From NCBI RefSeq assembly GCF_013166595.1, contig NZ_JABKKG010000002.1, positions 462,510 through 526,509 of the forward strand: a stretch of 64,000 bases of DNA. Direction: 5' to 3'. The position numbers were made by a program, and so were the translations under genes. The notes under the pieces are model-generated. The model had not been told where the DNA came from. It worked only from the letters and a program-made list of their open reading frames with translations, and did no database searches. This DNA is from Palleniella intestinalis. Lineage in GTDB: Bacteria; Bacteroidota; Bacteroidia; Bacteroidales; Bacteroidaceae. This document shows positions 1-7,876 of the stretch, one piece after another. Position 1 is the first letter of the stretch. Every line of letters starts with the position of its first letter.

Positions 1-90
1 AAAATCGAGCATATCGAAGATGCTTTCGATATGCTCGACCTTTACGAGGATTACAATGTCCGTCCTACCAGTTGGCGACGCAGGCATTGA
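1..90 (+). CDS. C-terminal end of an unidentified protein (cut by window edge)
   Basis: Frame 1 is open from the first base to a TGA at 88-90, giving 29 residues ending VRPTSWRRRH. The composition (IEHIEDAFDMLDLYEDYN) looks like real protein. It converges on lptE, and the two reading frames overlap by 26 bp. The fragment is too short to name, and an open frame of this length could occur by chance. Confidence 0.4.
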   Translation, partial: KIEHIEDAFDMLDLYEDYNVRPTSWRRRH

Positions 91-577
91 ATATCTGGTC
101 ACAGATGTCGTCAATCATTTCCGTGACAAGCTGCTCCTGCACGGCAGCCAGCGATTGTGTCGTCTCGTAAGTTGAGGTTGCTGTAAACTGACGCTCAAAA
201 TCCTCATTGTGGTTGGCGTTGTTCGTGAACCTCACATTGACGGTTATCGCCAATTCCGTCTGCGCCGAGAAGCCGTCAGCCGACACAGACTTGTTGCGCT
301 GCGTATAGTTTGTTATCTCGCCATCCAGTTTTATATCGCCATTGCGCTTCACCTGTATGAGCTTTGTATGGTCAGCAAACTGGTCTTTCAACGTATTGTT
401 GAACATCGGCCCCATAGGTCCCCACACGTATTGGGAGCGTATAGGGAACTCTGCAATCTGTATGGTCTTCACCTTCGTATAGTCAATGCTTGACATATTG
501 AACTTGTAACTCACTTTGCACGCGCAAAGAAGGAGCACAAAGGCAAGGACTGATAGTAGTTTTATTCGTTTTGTCAT
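65..577 (-). CDS. lptE: LptE-family LPS-assembly lipoprotein
   Basis: A 170-residue lipoprotein. In the Lpt pathway LptE plugs the LptD barrel and helps insert lipopolysaccharide in the outer membrane. The ATG at 577 was chosen over the one at 652 because it gives a compact lipoprotein signal (MTKRIKLLSVLAFVLLLCAC) with the acylated Cys at about residue 20. The mature part begins KVSYKFNMSS and has the family's VKTIQIAEFP strand, followed by a long basic/polar body. It lies 99 bp downstream of the sigma-54 activator on the same strand, an arrangement I recall from other Bacteroidales. Assignment rests on family likeness and context. Confidence 0.85.
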   Translation of the reverse strand: MTKRIKLLSVLAFVLLLCACKVSYKFNMSSIDYTKVKTIQIAEFPIRSQYVWGPMGPMFNNTLKDQFADHTKLIQVKRNGDIKLDGEITNYTQRNKSVSADGFSAQTELAITVNVRFTNNANHNEDFERQFTATSTYETTQSLAAVQEQLVTEMIDDICDQIFNACVANW

Positions 578-676
578 CACTTTATTCGGGCTGTTGGCAG
601 CCCGTTTTGTTATTATTGTTTTACAAGGGCAAGCGTGTTTTCGCATAAGCAAAAGAGCACAGATCTCTAACCATGC

Positions 677-1903
677 TTATTCAAGATTAAGCTGTTTCAG
701 TCGCCTATACAATGTCCTGTCCGAGATACCAAGCTCCCTTGCAGCATTCTTTCTGTTGCCTCCACAACGCAGGAGAGCCTTTTTCAGCAATTCCATTTCA
801 TTGTCCCCGACATTAAGACTTTCTACGATAGGATCGCTTTCCGTCTTTATCTCCTCACTGTCCGCCATTTCGTAGGCAGGAGTCTCTATCTGTGGTATGG
901 AAGAAGGAAGGGAAAGCACAGGATGAGACATCTGCACCGGCTGCCCCCCGAGTGCGATAACCTGCTTCTGCAGCTCATGGACTTCTCCGTTAAGCCTCTG
1001 CACACTATTCTGCAACTCTACAAGAAAGTTGAACAGCAACTGGCGCTCCTGCTCGTAAGAATGGCTCTCTCCCGACGGCTTTGTGGAATACGACGCCACC
1101 GCCATCGACTCTTCATCGTCAGGAATGAACCTGCGAAGAGTCTCCGCCGTTATGGTCCTCTCTTCGGAAAGCAGCGAAATCTGCTCCGTAAGGTTCTTCA
1201 GCTGGCGCACATTTCCTGGCCATTTGTATTTCAGCAGCAGGCGTTTTGCATCCTCCGTAAGGTCAAGGCGCGGCATCTTGTACTTCTCCACCATTTGCAA
1301 GGCAAACAGCCGGAAGAGCGAAATGATGTCGTTGCCACGCTCACGCAATGCCGGCATACGCACAGGTATGGAATTAAGGCGGTAATAAAGGTCTTGGCGG
1401 AACTTGCCTTCGCTGACAGCCTTCACCATGTTCACATTCGTTGCGGCTACGATACGTACATCAGTCTTCAGCACTTCCGTACCACCCACGCGGATATACT
1501 CTCCTGTTTCAAGCACACGAAGCAAACGCGCCTGAGTTGCAAGAGGCAACTCTCCCACCTCATCAAGGAACAGTGTACCTTTGTTTGCTATACCAAAATA
1601 TCCTTCCCCTTCATCAATGGCACCGGTATATGCCCCTTTCTCATGGCCGAAAAGCTCGGAATCGATGGTTCCCTCAGGAATGGAACCGCAGTTTATTGCC
1701 AAATATCTCTCACGCTTCCGTGGCGAATTGTCATGTATGATACGCGGAAGAATCTCCTTTCCGACACCACTCTCGCCAATGATGAGCACAGACAGGTCGG
1801 TAGGAGCCACCTGAAGACAGACATCAAGCGCATGGTTCAACTGCTCACAGTTGCCCACCACTCCGTATCTTTGCTTTATCTGTTGTAACAATCTCTGTTC
1901 CAC
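677..1903 (-). CDS. Sigma-54-dependent transcriptional activator (AAA+ / Fis HTH), no receiver domain
   Basis: A 408-residue bacterial enhancer-binding protein that would remodel RpoN-RNA polymerase by ATP hydrolysis. Walker A GESGVGKE is at residues 43-50, the sigma-54 contact loop at about 90-95 reads GAYTGA (a tolerated variant of GAFTGA), and Walker B LFLDE is at 111-115. The C-terminus carries a Fis-type helix-turn-helix (NAARELGISDRTLYRRL, about residues 383-399). There is no N-terminal receiver, GAF or PAS domain, so the AAA+ domain begins almost at residue 15, and activity is probably set by abundance or a partner. Residues 250-370 form a glutamine-rich linker with low conservation. 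It is followed by lptE and may share its transcript. Confidence 0.9.
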   Translation of the reverse strand: MEQRLLQQIKQRYGVVGNCEQLNHALDVCLQVAPTDLSVLIIGESGVGKEILPRIIHDNSPRKRERYLAINCGSIPEGTIDSELFGHEKGAYTGAIDEGEGYFGIANKGTLFLDEVGELPLATQARLLRVLETGEYIRVGGTEVLKTDVRIVAATNVNMVKAVSEGKFRQDLYYRLNSIPVRMPALRERGNDIISLFRLFALQMVEKYKMPRLDLTEDAKRLLLKYKWPGNVRQLKNLTEQISLLSEERTITAETLRRFIPDDEESMAVASYSTKPSGESHSYEQERQLLFNFLVELQNSVQRLNGEVHELQKQVIALGGQPVQMSHPVLSLPSSIPQIETPAYEMADSEEIKTESDPIVESLNVGDNEMELLKKALLRCGGNRKNAARELGISDRTLYRRLKQLNLE

Positions 1904-1965
1904 TTCCCTTTTGTTTTATTTCTTTTTGTATAACAAGTTCCACAAGTTCTTGAAACATAAAGGAG

Positions 1966-2052
1966 TGTGGCTCTGCCACACAACTTAATTATTATAGCTT
2001 AGTCCGCACGGCTGAAACCGGAGGTTACCGTAAGGATTGTGGCGCTGCCACA
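1966..2052. repeat. Two REP-like palindromes TGTGGC-NNN-GCCACA
   Basis: Two 15-bp palindromes lie at 1966-1980 (TGTGGCTCTGCCACA) and 2038-2052 (TGTGGCGCTGCCACA), in the 191-bp gap between the sirtuin and the sigma-54 activator. The second is preceded by GGTTACCGTAAGGAT, and the same 30-bp block occurs inverted at 42296-42325. Other members are at 25079 and 42296-42513. Confidence 0.75.
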
Positions 2053-2094
2053 TACATCTCAGGAAGACTTGGTATTCTTTTTCAGGACAATCTC

Positions 2095-2814
2095 TCACTC
2101 CTCACCAAGAATTTCCATAAGTTCCTTCATGCCTTCACTTGCACCTTTCGCGATGACATGCACGCCATGAGCCCCTTCCGTCATAGCGGGCTTGGGGTCA
2201 ATCAGGTACACTTTCGCCGTCTTCGGCACATATTGCAGCAGTGAGGCGGCAGGATAGACATTGAGAGAGGTGCCGATAATCACAAACACATCTGCCTTCT
2301 GCGCCTCCTGAACAGCGTCATACATGTTCGGAACATTCTCCTGAAAGAATACGATATATGGCCTCAGCAACGAACCGTCGCCTGCTTTCTCGCCCTTAGG
2401 CACTGCCAGCCCGTCGGCTTCCCACCCCTCATGGGGCAGCGAAACCCAGAATCTCGGGTTGTCGACATCACGGCTTGAGCACATCTTCATCATCTCTCCG
2501 TGAAGGTGGATGACATTCTTCGAACCAGCAAGTTCATGCAGATTGTCAACATTTTGTGTGACAACGACAACCTCATGCTTGCTGTTCTTCTCCAATTCCG
2601 CCACAAGCCGATGCCCCTCGTTGGGCTGCACATCCTTGTATTTCGCACGCAGCATGTTATAGAACGCATTGACATACTCCGGGTCGCGCAACCATCCGTC
2701 GTGGCTTGCCACAGACATCACAGGATAGTTCTCCCACAACCCTCCTGCATCGCGAAAGGTTGTAAGCCCGCTTTCGACAGACATTCCTGCACCGGTAAGG
2801 AAGACTATTTTCAT
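2095..2814 (-). CDS. NAD-dependent protein deacylase (Sir2/CobB-type sirtuin)
   Basis: A 239-residue sirtuin that would remove acyl groups from lysines using NAD+, producing nicotinamide and O-acyl-ADP-ribose. The NAD-binding motif GAGMSVESG is at residues 8-16, followed by TFRDAGGLW. TQNVDNLH lies near residue 90 and the catalytic histidine is in HLHGE near 105. The region after it has one cysteine (KMCSSRD) and no CxxC pairs, so the usual structural zinc site appears absent or degenerate, as in several CobB-like class III enzymes. A GTSLNVYPAA motif near 190 contacts NAD. Start ATG at 2814. It is separated by 116 bp from the PdxA-like gene upstream, so the two may be expressed separately. 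Confidence 0.9.
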   Translation of the reverse strand: MKIVFLTGAGMSVESGLTTFRDAGGLWENYPVMSVASHDGWLRDPEYVNAFYNMLRAKYKDVQPNEGHRLVAELEKNSKHEVVVVTQNVDNLHELAGSKNVIHLHGEMMKMCSSRDVDNPRFWVSLPHEGWEADGLAVPKGEKAGDGSLLRPYIVFFQENVPNMYDAVQEAQKADVFVIIGTSLNVYPAASLLQYVPKTAKVYLIDPKPAMTEGAHGVHVIAKGASEGMKELMEILGEE

Positions 2815-2930
2815 GATTTACAATGTTTTGATGTTATAATTCTAATCTCACAAGTGAGACCTCATACCGACTAACCGCATCAGCGGTTGAATATAGTAGT
2901 CAACTTGCAAAACCGAAATGCCAAAGACTG

Positions 2931-3785
2931 TCAGTTGCCGCTCTCCGGAACGTGGCTCTGCTTCCTGACGGCAAAGCGGACCTTCTCCGAATCGTCACGG
3001 CGTTCATGGTAGATCTTCGGCAACGGGTCATGGTGTCCCTCATCGTATGCCTCACGGCAGCGCACCACATCGATGACTGTGTACACCGCCTTGCGCAAGG
3101 CATAAGCAGGCTGCACTATGCCACTCGCATCGAAATCGTGGGTCGCGCCATACTCCGTAGAAGCCATGACCATAGGAATACCGATAAGCAGCTTTGTGCG
3201 CGACTCATCTGTCACTGCTCCAAGCACTTCTTTCGCCTCACCGTCAAAAAGGGCAAGTGTGGCATCGAAATGCAGGAACTGCTGCTGTTCAGTATAGTCC
3301 GCCGTGGCGTATGGCCCAAAGATGCCCACCCCTTGCTCCGAAAGTCCTGCAACAACTGACGCAAGAGTGTCAGCCGCAGCCTCCGTCATACCGTCAGGAG
3401 CAAGCAGCGCTATGCGCGGCATGGAGACAAGGAAGTCACGCTTCAGTGACATCCACACCTTATTTATTCTTTCGGCAAGCACATCACGGTCGAATGACTC
3501 CATGATTTCCTCCGGAGATTTGTCAGGGAACACTGTGGCAAGACGCATGCGCTCAGCGACATACATCGTCATCGCACTGTCAAAACTGAACTCCGTAGCA
3601 GAGCCAGGAGCGACGACAATGCCCGAAATGTTACCGAATTTCAGGTCTGCACCGACATTCTTGTCGTTGCCATTGTCCTTGCTGTATATGGTCGCCGTGA
3701 ATACATCGTCATTGTCCGGTGTACTGAGGGCGCACTCTATGACTGTACCGGCGATGCCGGCTGATTGTAATATACCTATGTTCAT
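2931..3785 (-). CDS. Degenerate PdxA-like protein (probably not an active dehydrogenase)
   Basis: A 284-residue protein whose second half follows the 4-hydroxythreonine-4-phosphate dehydrogenase fold: IFGPYATADY for PdxA GPxPAD, IGIPMVMASTEYGATHD for the GLPxIRTSxDHGTAxD segment, then a helical end. Where PdxA has metal-binding histidines (YHDQG and DHGT), this protein has LFDGE and EYGA, so at least two metal ligands are missing. It is also about 40-80 residues shorter than typical PdxA. It lies 9 bp downstream of rlmN, which as I recall neighbours pdxA in many Bacteroidales, so it looks like the positional descendant of pdxA. It may be a pseudoenzyme or have a new substrate. The homology is read from motif order only. 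Confidence 0.6.
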   Translation of the reverse strand: MNIGILQSAGIAGTVIECALSTPDNDDVFTATIYSKDNGNDKNVGADLKFGNISGIVVAPGSATEFSFDSAMTMYVAERMRLATVFPDKSPEEIMESFDRDVLAERINKVWMSLKRDFLVSMPRIALLAPDGMTEAAADTLASVVAGLSEQGVGIFGPYATADYTEQQQFLHFDATLALFDGEAKEVLGAVTDESRTKLLIGIPMVMASTEYGATHDFDASGIVQPAYALRKAVYTVIDVVRCREAYDEGHHDPLPKIYHERRDDSEKVRFAVRKQSHVPESGN

Positions 3786-3794
3786 GTCAAAATA

Positions 3795-4892
3795 TTAGTT
3801 TTCAGAGGCTTTGCTTTCGCTAGCTTTCAGAGCCTCCTCCTTGTGTTTTGTGTTAAGCAGTCCGCAGGCGGCGTAGATGTCCTGTCCGCGTGACGCTCGT
3901 ATTGTGGTCGTTATGCCGTTGCGGTTGAGATAGTCGCAGATATGCTCCATCTGCTTCTCTGCCGCCCCTTTCAGCGGCACATCAGGGATTTGGTGGAAGC
4001 GGATAAGGTTGACACGGCAGTCCAACGGCCGCAGAAGTTTCACCAGTTCCTTCAGATGCGTCGGCGTGTCGTTTGTTCCGCCGAGGACGGTGTACTCGAA
4101 TGTCAGGCGGCGCTGGTGCGATGCGCCCTCCACTCCCCCACGCGGCACGCGACGGTCGGCAGGGAAATAGTCCTGCAGGAGTGTGACAATCTCCCTGATT
4201 CCCATACCCTTCTCGGCAGGCATAAGCTGCTCGCGCTGTGCAGGCAGCGGCGTATGGAGCGAGATTGCCACATGGCATTCGCTCTCGTCGAGAAACCTTT
4301 TGAGCTTTCCGCGTATGCCCACACTGCTCACAGTGATGCGTCGCGGACTCCATGCGTAGGCGTATGGGGAGGTGAGAATCTCCGTTGCACGCAGCACATT
4401 GCCAAGATTGTCCATCGGTTCGCCCTGCCCCATGAACACGATGTTTGTCAGTCGCTCGCGCTCAGGCAGTGCATAAATCTGGTTGAGGATGTCCCTCACG
4501 GTCAGTTGTCCCTCAAATCCCTGCTTGCCGGTCTGGCAGAAGAGGCAATTCATTTTGCATCCTACCTGGCAGGAGACGCACAGTGTGGCGCGGTCGCCGT
4601 CAGGGATGAAGACTGTCTCGACGGTCTTTCCGCCTTCGGTGGGGAACAGGTACTTCACCGTGCCATCCTTGGAGCGCTGACAATCGACAGGCGCTGCCGA
4701 GCCGACACAGTACATTGCGGACAGCCGTTCACGGTTCTGCTTGGAGATGTTGGTCATCCCGTCGACGTCATCCACATGGCTTACATAAAGCCAGCGTGCT
4801 ATCTGTCCGCCGGTGAATGCCGGCATGCCGAGCTCCTTGGCTATGGTTTTCAGTTCCGTTTCCGTATGTCCTATGAGTGGTTTCTTGTCCAT
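3795..4892 (-). CDS. rlmN: 23S rRNA (A2503-C2) / tRNA (A37) methyltransferase RlmN
   Basis: A 365-residue radical-SAM enzyme that methylates C2 of A2503 in 23S rRNA and A37 in some tRNAs. The [4Fe-4S] motif CxxxCxxC is seen in GCKMNCLFCQTGKQGF, the SAM-binding GQGEP follows in VFMGQGEPMDN, and the methyl-carrying cysteine near the C-terminus lies in RGQDIYAACG. The ATG at 4892 (MDKKPLIGHT) was chosen because the longer frame to 5015 would run into the deacylase gene and adds non-conserved residues. Likely co-transcribed with the PdxA-like gene 9 bp downstream. Confidence 0.95.
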   Translation of the reverse strand: MDKKPLIGHTETELKTIAKELGMPAFTGGQIARWLYVSHVDDVDGMTNISKQNRERLSAMYCVGSAAPVDCQRSKDGTVKYLFPTEGGKTVETVFIPDGDRATLCVSCQVGCKMNCLFCQTGKQGFEGQLTVRDILNQIYALPERERLTNIVFMGQGEPMDNLGNVLRATEILTSPYAYAWSPRRITVSSVGIRGKLKRFLDESECHVAISLHTPLPAQREQLMPAEKGMGIREIVTLLQDYFPADRRVPRGGVEGASHQRRLTFEYTVLGGTNDTPTHLKELVKLLRPLDCRVNLIRFHQIPDVPLKGAAEKQMEHICDYLNRNGITTTIRASRGQDIYAACGLLNTKHKEEALKASESKASEN

Positions 4893-4950
4893 TATTGCTT
4901 TTTTATTTGTCTCCGCACAGGTCGCATAATGCGGATGTTGCGTGAGCGAA

Positions 4951-5472
4951 TCAGTAGAGTGTGAGATATTCGTAAGTGTTTCCCACACAGGCAAGATAGC
5001 GTTCAAAGTCCTCATGCCTTATGACCACCGTGCCACGGCAGTCGTTCGGGTGGAAGGACAATGTCTCTGCATCCCTGAGAGCATTGTCAAGGAACAGGTG
5101 CACATGGTGGGTCTCGTCGTTGATAAGTCCGAAAGGCGACACGCTGCCGGGTTCAAGTCCGAGATATTTCATCATTCTTTCCGGCGAGGCGAAGGACAGT
5201 TTGCCGCATGAGGGCAGCCCTTTGGCGACAAGCGACTCCTTCAGACGCCGTTCAAGGTCGTGGATGTCGAGGTCGTGGTCACAGTGGAAGCAGACGAGAT
5301 AATGCCTATTGCCCTTGTGGTTGCGGAAGAAGAGGTTCTTGCAATGCACCGAACCGTCATCTTTCCACCAGCGTTTCGCCTCCTCGATAGTCTTTCCCTC
5401 TGGATGATTGTAGCACGAGAACGGAATCCCGTGGCTACGCAGATATTCAAGTACTGTTTCTTCTCGCGACAT
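4951..5472 (-). CDS. ProX/YbaK-family prolyl-tRNA deacylase
   Basis: A 173-residue YbaK/ProXp editing-domain protein, expected to hydrolyse alanine mischarged onto tRNA-Pro. It shows KNLFFRNHKGNRHYLV (the substrate-pocket lysine and following strands), LGLEPGSVSPFGLIND (the loop that closes the pocket) and a C-terminal F-x-x-Y-L segment. The ATG at 5472 (MSREETVLEYLRSHG) fits the family N-terminus; the ATG at 5535 adds 21 unrelated residues. It lies upstream of rlmN on the same strand with a 58-bp gap, so both could serve translation fidelity from one transcript. Confidence 0.85.
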   Translation of the reverse strand: MSREETVLEYLRSHGIPFSCYNHPEGKTIEEAKRWWKDDGSVHCKNLFFRNHKGNRHYLVCFHCDHDLDIHDLERRLKESLVAKGLPSCGKLSFASPERMMKYLGLEPGSVSPFGLINDETHHVHLFLDNALRDAETLSFHPNDCRGTVVIRHEDFERYLACVGNTYEYLTLY

Positions 5473-5648
5473 GGTTTGCGGATTCTTTTTTATCTGCAAA
5501 TATACTTGTTTTCCCTGACAGTTCAAAGAAAACACACCTAAAATAATATAAGTATATGAAAATTTACGACAAAATAACAGATTTCCGTGTCACAGAGCCG
5601 CCACAACAGCCTATATCATTTCTTGCTGCCATATCAGAGTGTGCTGTC

Positions 5649-5732
5649 AAAGGTAACCTTTTACTGTGTCTACCGTTACCTTTCGCATGGTAAAAGGTAA
5701 CCTTTTGCCCGGCAAAGTGTTACCTTTCGTAA
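5649..5732. repeat. GTTACC/GGTAAC-rich repeat fragment
   Basis: This stretch holds several GGTAACCTTTT and GTTACCTTTCG blocks in both orientations. The same blocks occur inside the dispersed repeat at 23165-23392 and 41813-42032, but here the long hairpin and the ATGATAAATAG end are missing, so it looks like a partial or decayed copy. Together with the elements below it fills the 1.47-kb gap between the deacylase and the first cassette. Confidence 0.5.
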
Positions 5733-5891
5733 AACCTTATCCTGCAACGGGTTACACAACACAATTACCTTACTGTCTCATGCGGATGTTTGTGGATTTT
5801 CTCCCTTAACGCATCATTATCTGCATGAATCCGCAAAATCTGCATGAAAATGTGAAACGCAAACAATCCCCAATACAACGACAGCATCAAT

Positions 5892-6048
5892 ATCGTGCCA
5901 AACGACAAAGTAAAATCATGCCAAATGACAAAGCAAAATCGTGCCAAATGGCAAAGCAAAATCGTGCCAAATGACAAAGCAAAATCATGCCAAATGGCAA
6001 AGCAAAATCGTGCCAAATGGCAAAGTAGAATCATGCCAAATGGCGAAT
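5892..6048. repeat. 23-bp tandem repeat array (6.8 copies)
   Basis: Units start at 5892, 5915, 5938, 5961, 5984, 6007 and 6030 with consensus ATCRTGCCAAATGRCAAAGC plus AAA. Each full unit holds a dyad TGCCA-AA-TGGCA (or a one-base variant). There are no variable spacers. The array makes long open frames on both strands, which are artefacts of the repetition. Confidence 0.9.
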
Positions 6049-6156
6049 TTAGATTTGCTTACACAGAGTTTACTAATTGATTTACAACACATTAAGATAT
6101 TTTTAAAAAAACGGAATTTATCCTATGACTATTTCATGAAAAAAGCAAGCAACAAA

Positions 6157-6419
6157 GCACCGCGAGGCGGTGCGTTTTTGTTAACCCCGTATGGAGGCGA
6201 AGCCGAACATGCGGGGTGTTAGGAAATGCGACAGCCTGCACCGTAAGACGGTGCCTCCTACATAGTTGTTTGCATAGCATCCACACACAGATTTCTTATG
6301 CATAGCATACCCTCCATGAGGCACCGTCTTACGGTGCTGTGGAGCGAATCTTTTTATCCCCGCATGTTCGGCTTCGCCTCCATGCGGGGTTAACGAGAAT
6401 GCACCGCCTCGCGGTGTGC
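6157..6419. repeat. Nested inverted repeat with GCACCG-NNN-CGGTGC palindromes
   Basis: Outer arms at about 6157-6217 and 6358-6419 are near-perfect reverse complements. Each carries a GCACCGC/GCGGTGC palindrome, GTTAAC(C), and CCGTATGGAGGC...GAACATGCGGGG. Inner arms at 6238-6257 and 6318-6337 carry GCACCGTAAGACGGTGC and GAGGC. A related element lies at 26976-27502. It looks like paired REP/BIME-type sequences; no protein is encoded. Confidence 0.8.
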
Positions 6420-6529
6420 CAACAGAGAAATCCGCATGAAGACATAAACCACGAAAAACACGCAAAAAGAGAGAAACCACAGAAAACATTTGTTAAATAC
6501 GAATCTTTTAAGTTAAAAATCTTTAATTA

Positions 6530-6571
6530 CCCCCCCCTAAATGGCTATATCATTATTTAAATATACCTTTG
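6530..6571 (+). promoter_or_regulatory. Poly-C promoter of the first giant-protein cassette
   Basis: A TTAATTA is followed by C8 (6530-6537), 26 nt, then TACCTTTG (6564-6571) and CAAT, a Bacteroidetes -7 box. No TTG is found at -33; the C tract sits in that region. The promoter at 33412-33452 has the same layout and spacing. A transcript from here would have a leader of about 360 nt before the ATG at 6940. Confidence 0.7.
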
Positions 6572-6645
6572 CAATGTCAAAAAAGACAAAATACAGAGAC
6601 GAGAAACGAGAACCAATCACTGTCTGTGCTTGTAATCCCTCATGC

Positions 6646-6745
6646 TGTGCAACAAAACCGCGTAATGCGCAACAAAATTGCGTGATGTGCAACGAAACCA
6701 CGTGATGCGCAACAAAATCACGTGATGCGCAACAAAACCGCGTAC
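6646..6745. repeat. 20-bp tandem repeat in the 5' leader (about 4.6 copies)
   Basis: Units at 6651, 6671, 6691, 6711 and 6731 have the form AACAAAAYCRCGTGATGCGC, with two units holding a CACGTG core. The array lies between the poly-C promoter and the first gene of the cassette, so it would be transcribed. It has no spacers and no coding sense. Confidence 0.85.
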
Positions 6746-6939
6746 ATCATTGCCGGCATACCCACAAGCCAAGCAGCGTAATAAAACCATATAAACCAGA
6801 TGACTACACCTGTGAGACCTTTGTGCCAAAGAACAACACCTGAAGGAGTTCTTTGGCGAACTTTGTTTATATGCAGCCTACCATTGCAAAGCATTTTTTA
6901 TTTTATTTTTATCATAATCACAAAAAAATCCAAACAACA

Positions 6940-7863
6940 ATGAAAAAACTATTACTGCTTGTTGCTTTCATGGCAACTGTTGCACAGAATGTTCTGGCAC
7001 AAGAAAAAAGTATTATGCTCCGTCATGGTGATGAAATCAAACAGTTCACCGTCTATGACGATAGTGGAATGACACTGCAGAGTGCCATTGATGCATGTGA
7101 GGATGGCGATGTCCTGTACCTTAGTGTCGGCAACTTTGACGGTAATATAACGGTAAACAAGTCTATCACTATCATTGGAAGGGGAGGAGGAGAGACTATG
7201 ATTCCAGGTACAGTAACAGCAACAGCAAACAATAACGCAACCATTACATTCTCAGGGATAAAATTCTTGAGCAGAGTTAGTTGTGAAGGAGGCGCAAATG
7301 TGACCTTCAAAAAGTGTGAGATGAACTCGGAGGCATATATGTCTGGAAGCAACGTAAATATAGAGAACTGTCAGGTCAGCACATTATATTTCACCAAGAA
7401 TAGAGCGTATATGGTTTCAGCATGGAGCAGTGTTTTTAATGAAGTATGCAAACAAACGAACAACTACAACTCTGTTAATGACATGTTCATTAATTGCCAT
7501 ATAAAAAATATTAGGACTAATACTCTGACCGGTGGCACTTTCAGACAATGTGTCATAGGCGGTAGCGATAAAGCACAGCCAACTGCCTTGTTCTCAAACT
7601 GTCTCTTCCTTTTTGACGACAGCGCGACCAAGATGGTCAACCAGTCTGAATGTATTCTGGACTCCTCCATCACCATGGCTGACATTACAAAGGACTTGCT
7701 TACAGAAAAAGGATACCTCGGCAGTGATGGCACTGTCATCGGAATATATGGCGGCATCAAGCCATTCATTCCACTGACTTCAAACAACATCATCACTTCT
7801 GCGACAGTTGTTGTTGACAATGAAAAGAATGAGCTGAATGTCAAACTGAAGAGAAAACAGTAA
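6940..7863 (+). CDS. Exported right-handed beta-helix-like protein
   Basis: A 307-residue protein with a cleavable signal peptide (MKKLLLLVAFMATVAQNVLA, then QEKS). The ATG at 6940 was preferred over 6853, which adds 29 residues of untypical sequence before the signal. Residues about 40-200 show short strand-turn repeats (LQSAIDACEDGDVLYLSVG, ITVNKSITIIGRGGG, then NNATITFSGI, GANVTFKKCEM, GSNVNIENCQV), the pattern of DUF1565/pectate-lyase-like beta helices in carbohydrate-active surface proteins. No catalytic residues can be assigned. It lacks the C-terminal tail of its neighbours. First gene of the cassette, 13 bp upstream of the next. Confidence 0.7.
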   Translation: MKKLLLLVAFMATVAQNVLAQEKSIMLRHGDEIKQFTVYDDSGMTLQSAIDACEDGDVLYLSVGNFDGNITVNKSITIIGRGGGETMIPGTVTATANNNATITFSGIKFLSRVSCEGGANVTFKKCEMNSEAYMSGSNVNIENCQVSTLYFTKNRAYMVSAWSSVFNEVCKQTNNYNSVNDMFINCHIKNIRTNTLTGGTFRQCVIGGSDKAQPTALFSNCLFLFDDSATKMVNQSECILDSSITMADITKDLLTEKGYLGSDGTVIGIYGGIKPFIPLTSNNIITSATVVVDNEKNELNVKLKRKQ

Positions 7864-7876
7864 TCCTGTTCTTATT

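Noticed and set aside
923..1888. 321-residue frame opposite the sigma-54 activator
   Set aside because: Antisense shadow of a gene with clear AAA+ and Fis motifs; Cys/His/Arg-rich composition without family likeness.
3942..4964. 340-residue frame opposite rlmN
   Set aside because: Antisense shadow of a clearly conserved gene.
5765..6222. Open reading frames on both strands through the 23-bp array
   Set aside because: They exist only because 23 bp x 3 gives a stop-free period. They have no start context and no known family.
5892..6745. CRISPR array
   Set aside because: Repeats are contiguous, without spacers, and no cas gene is present.
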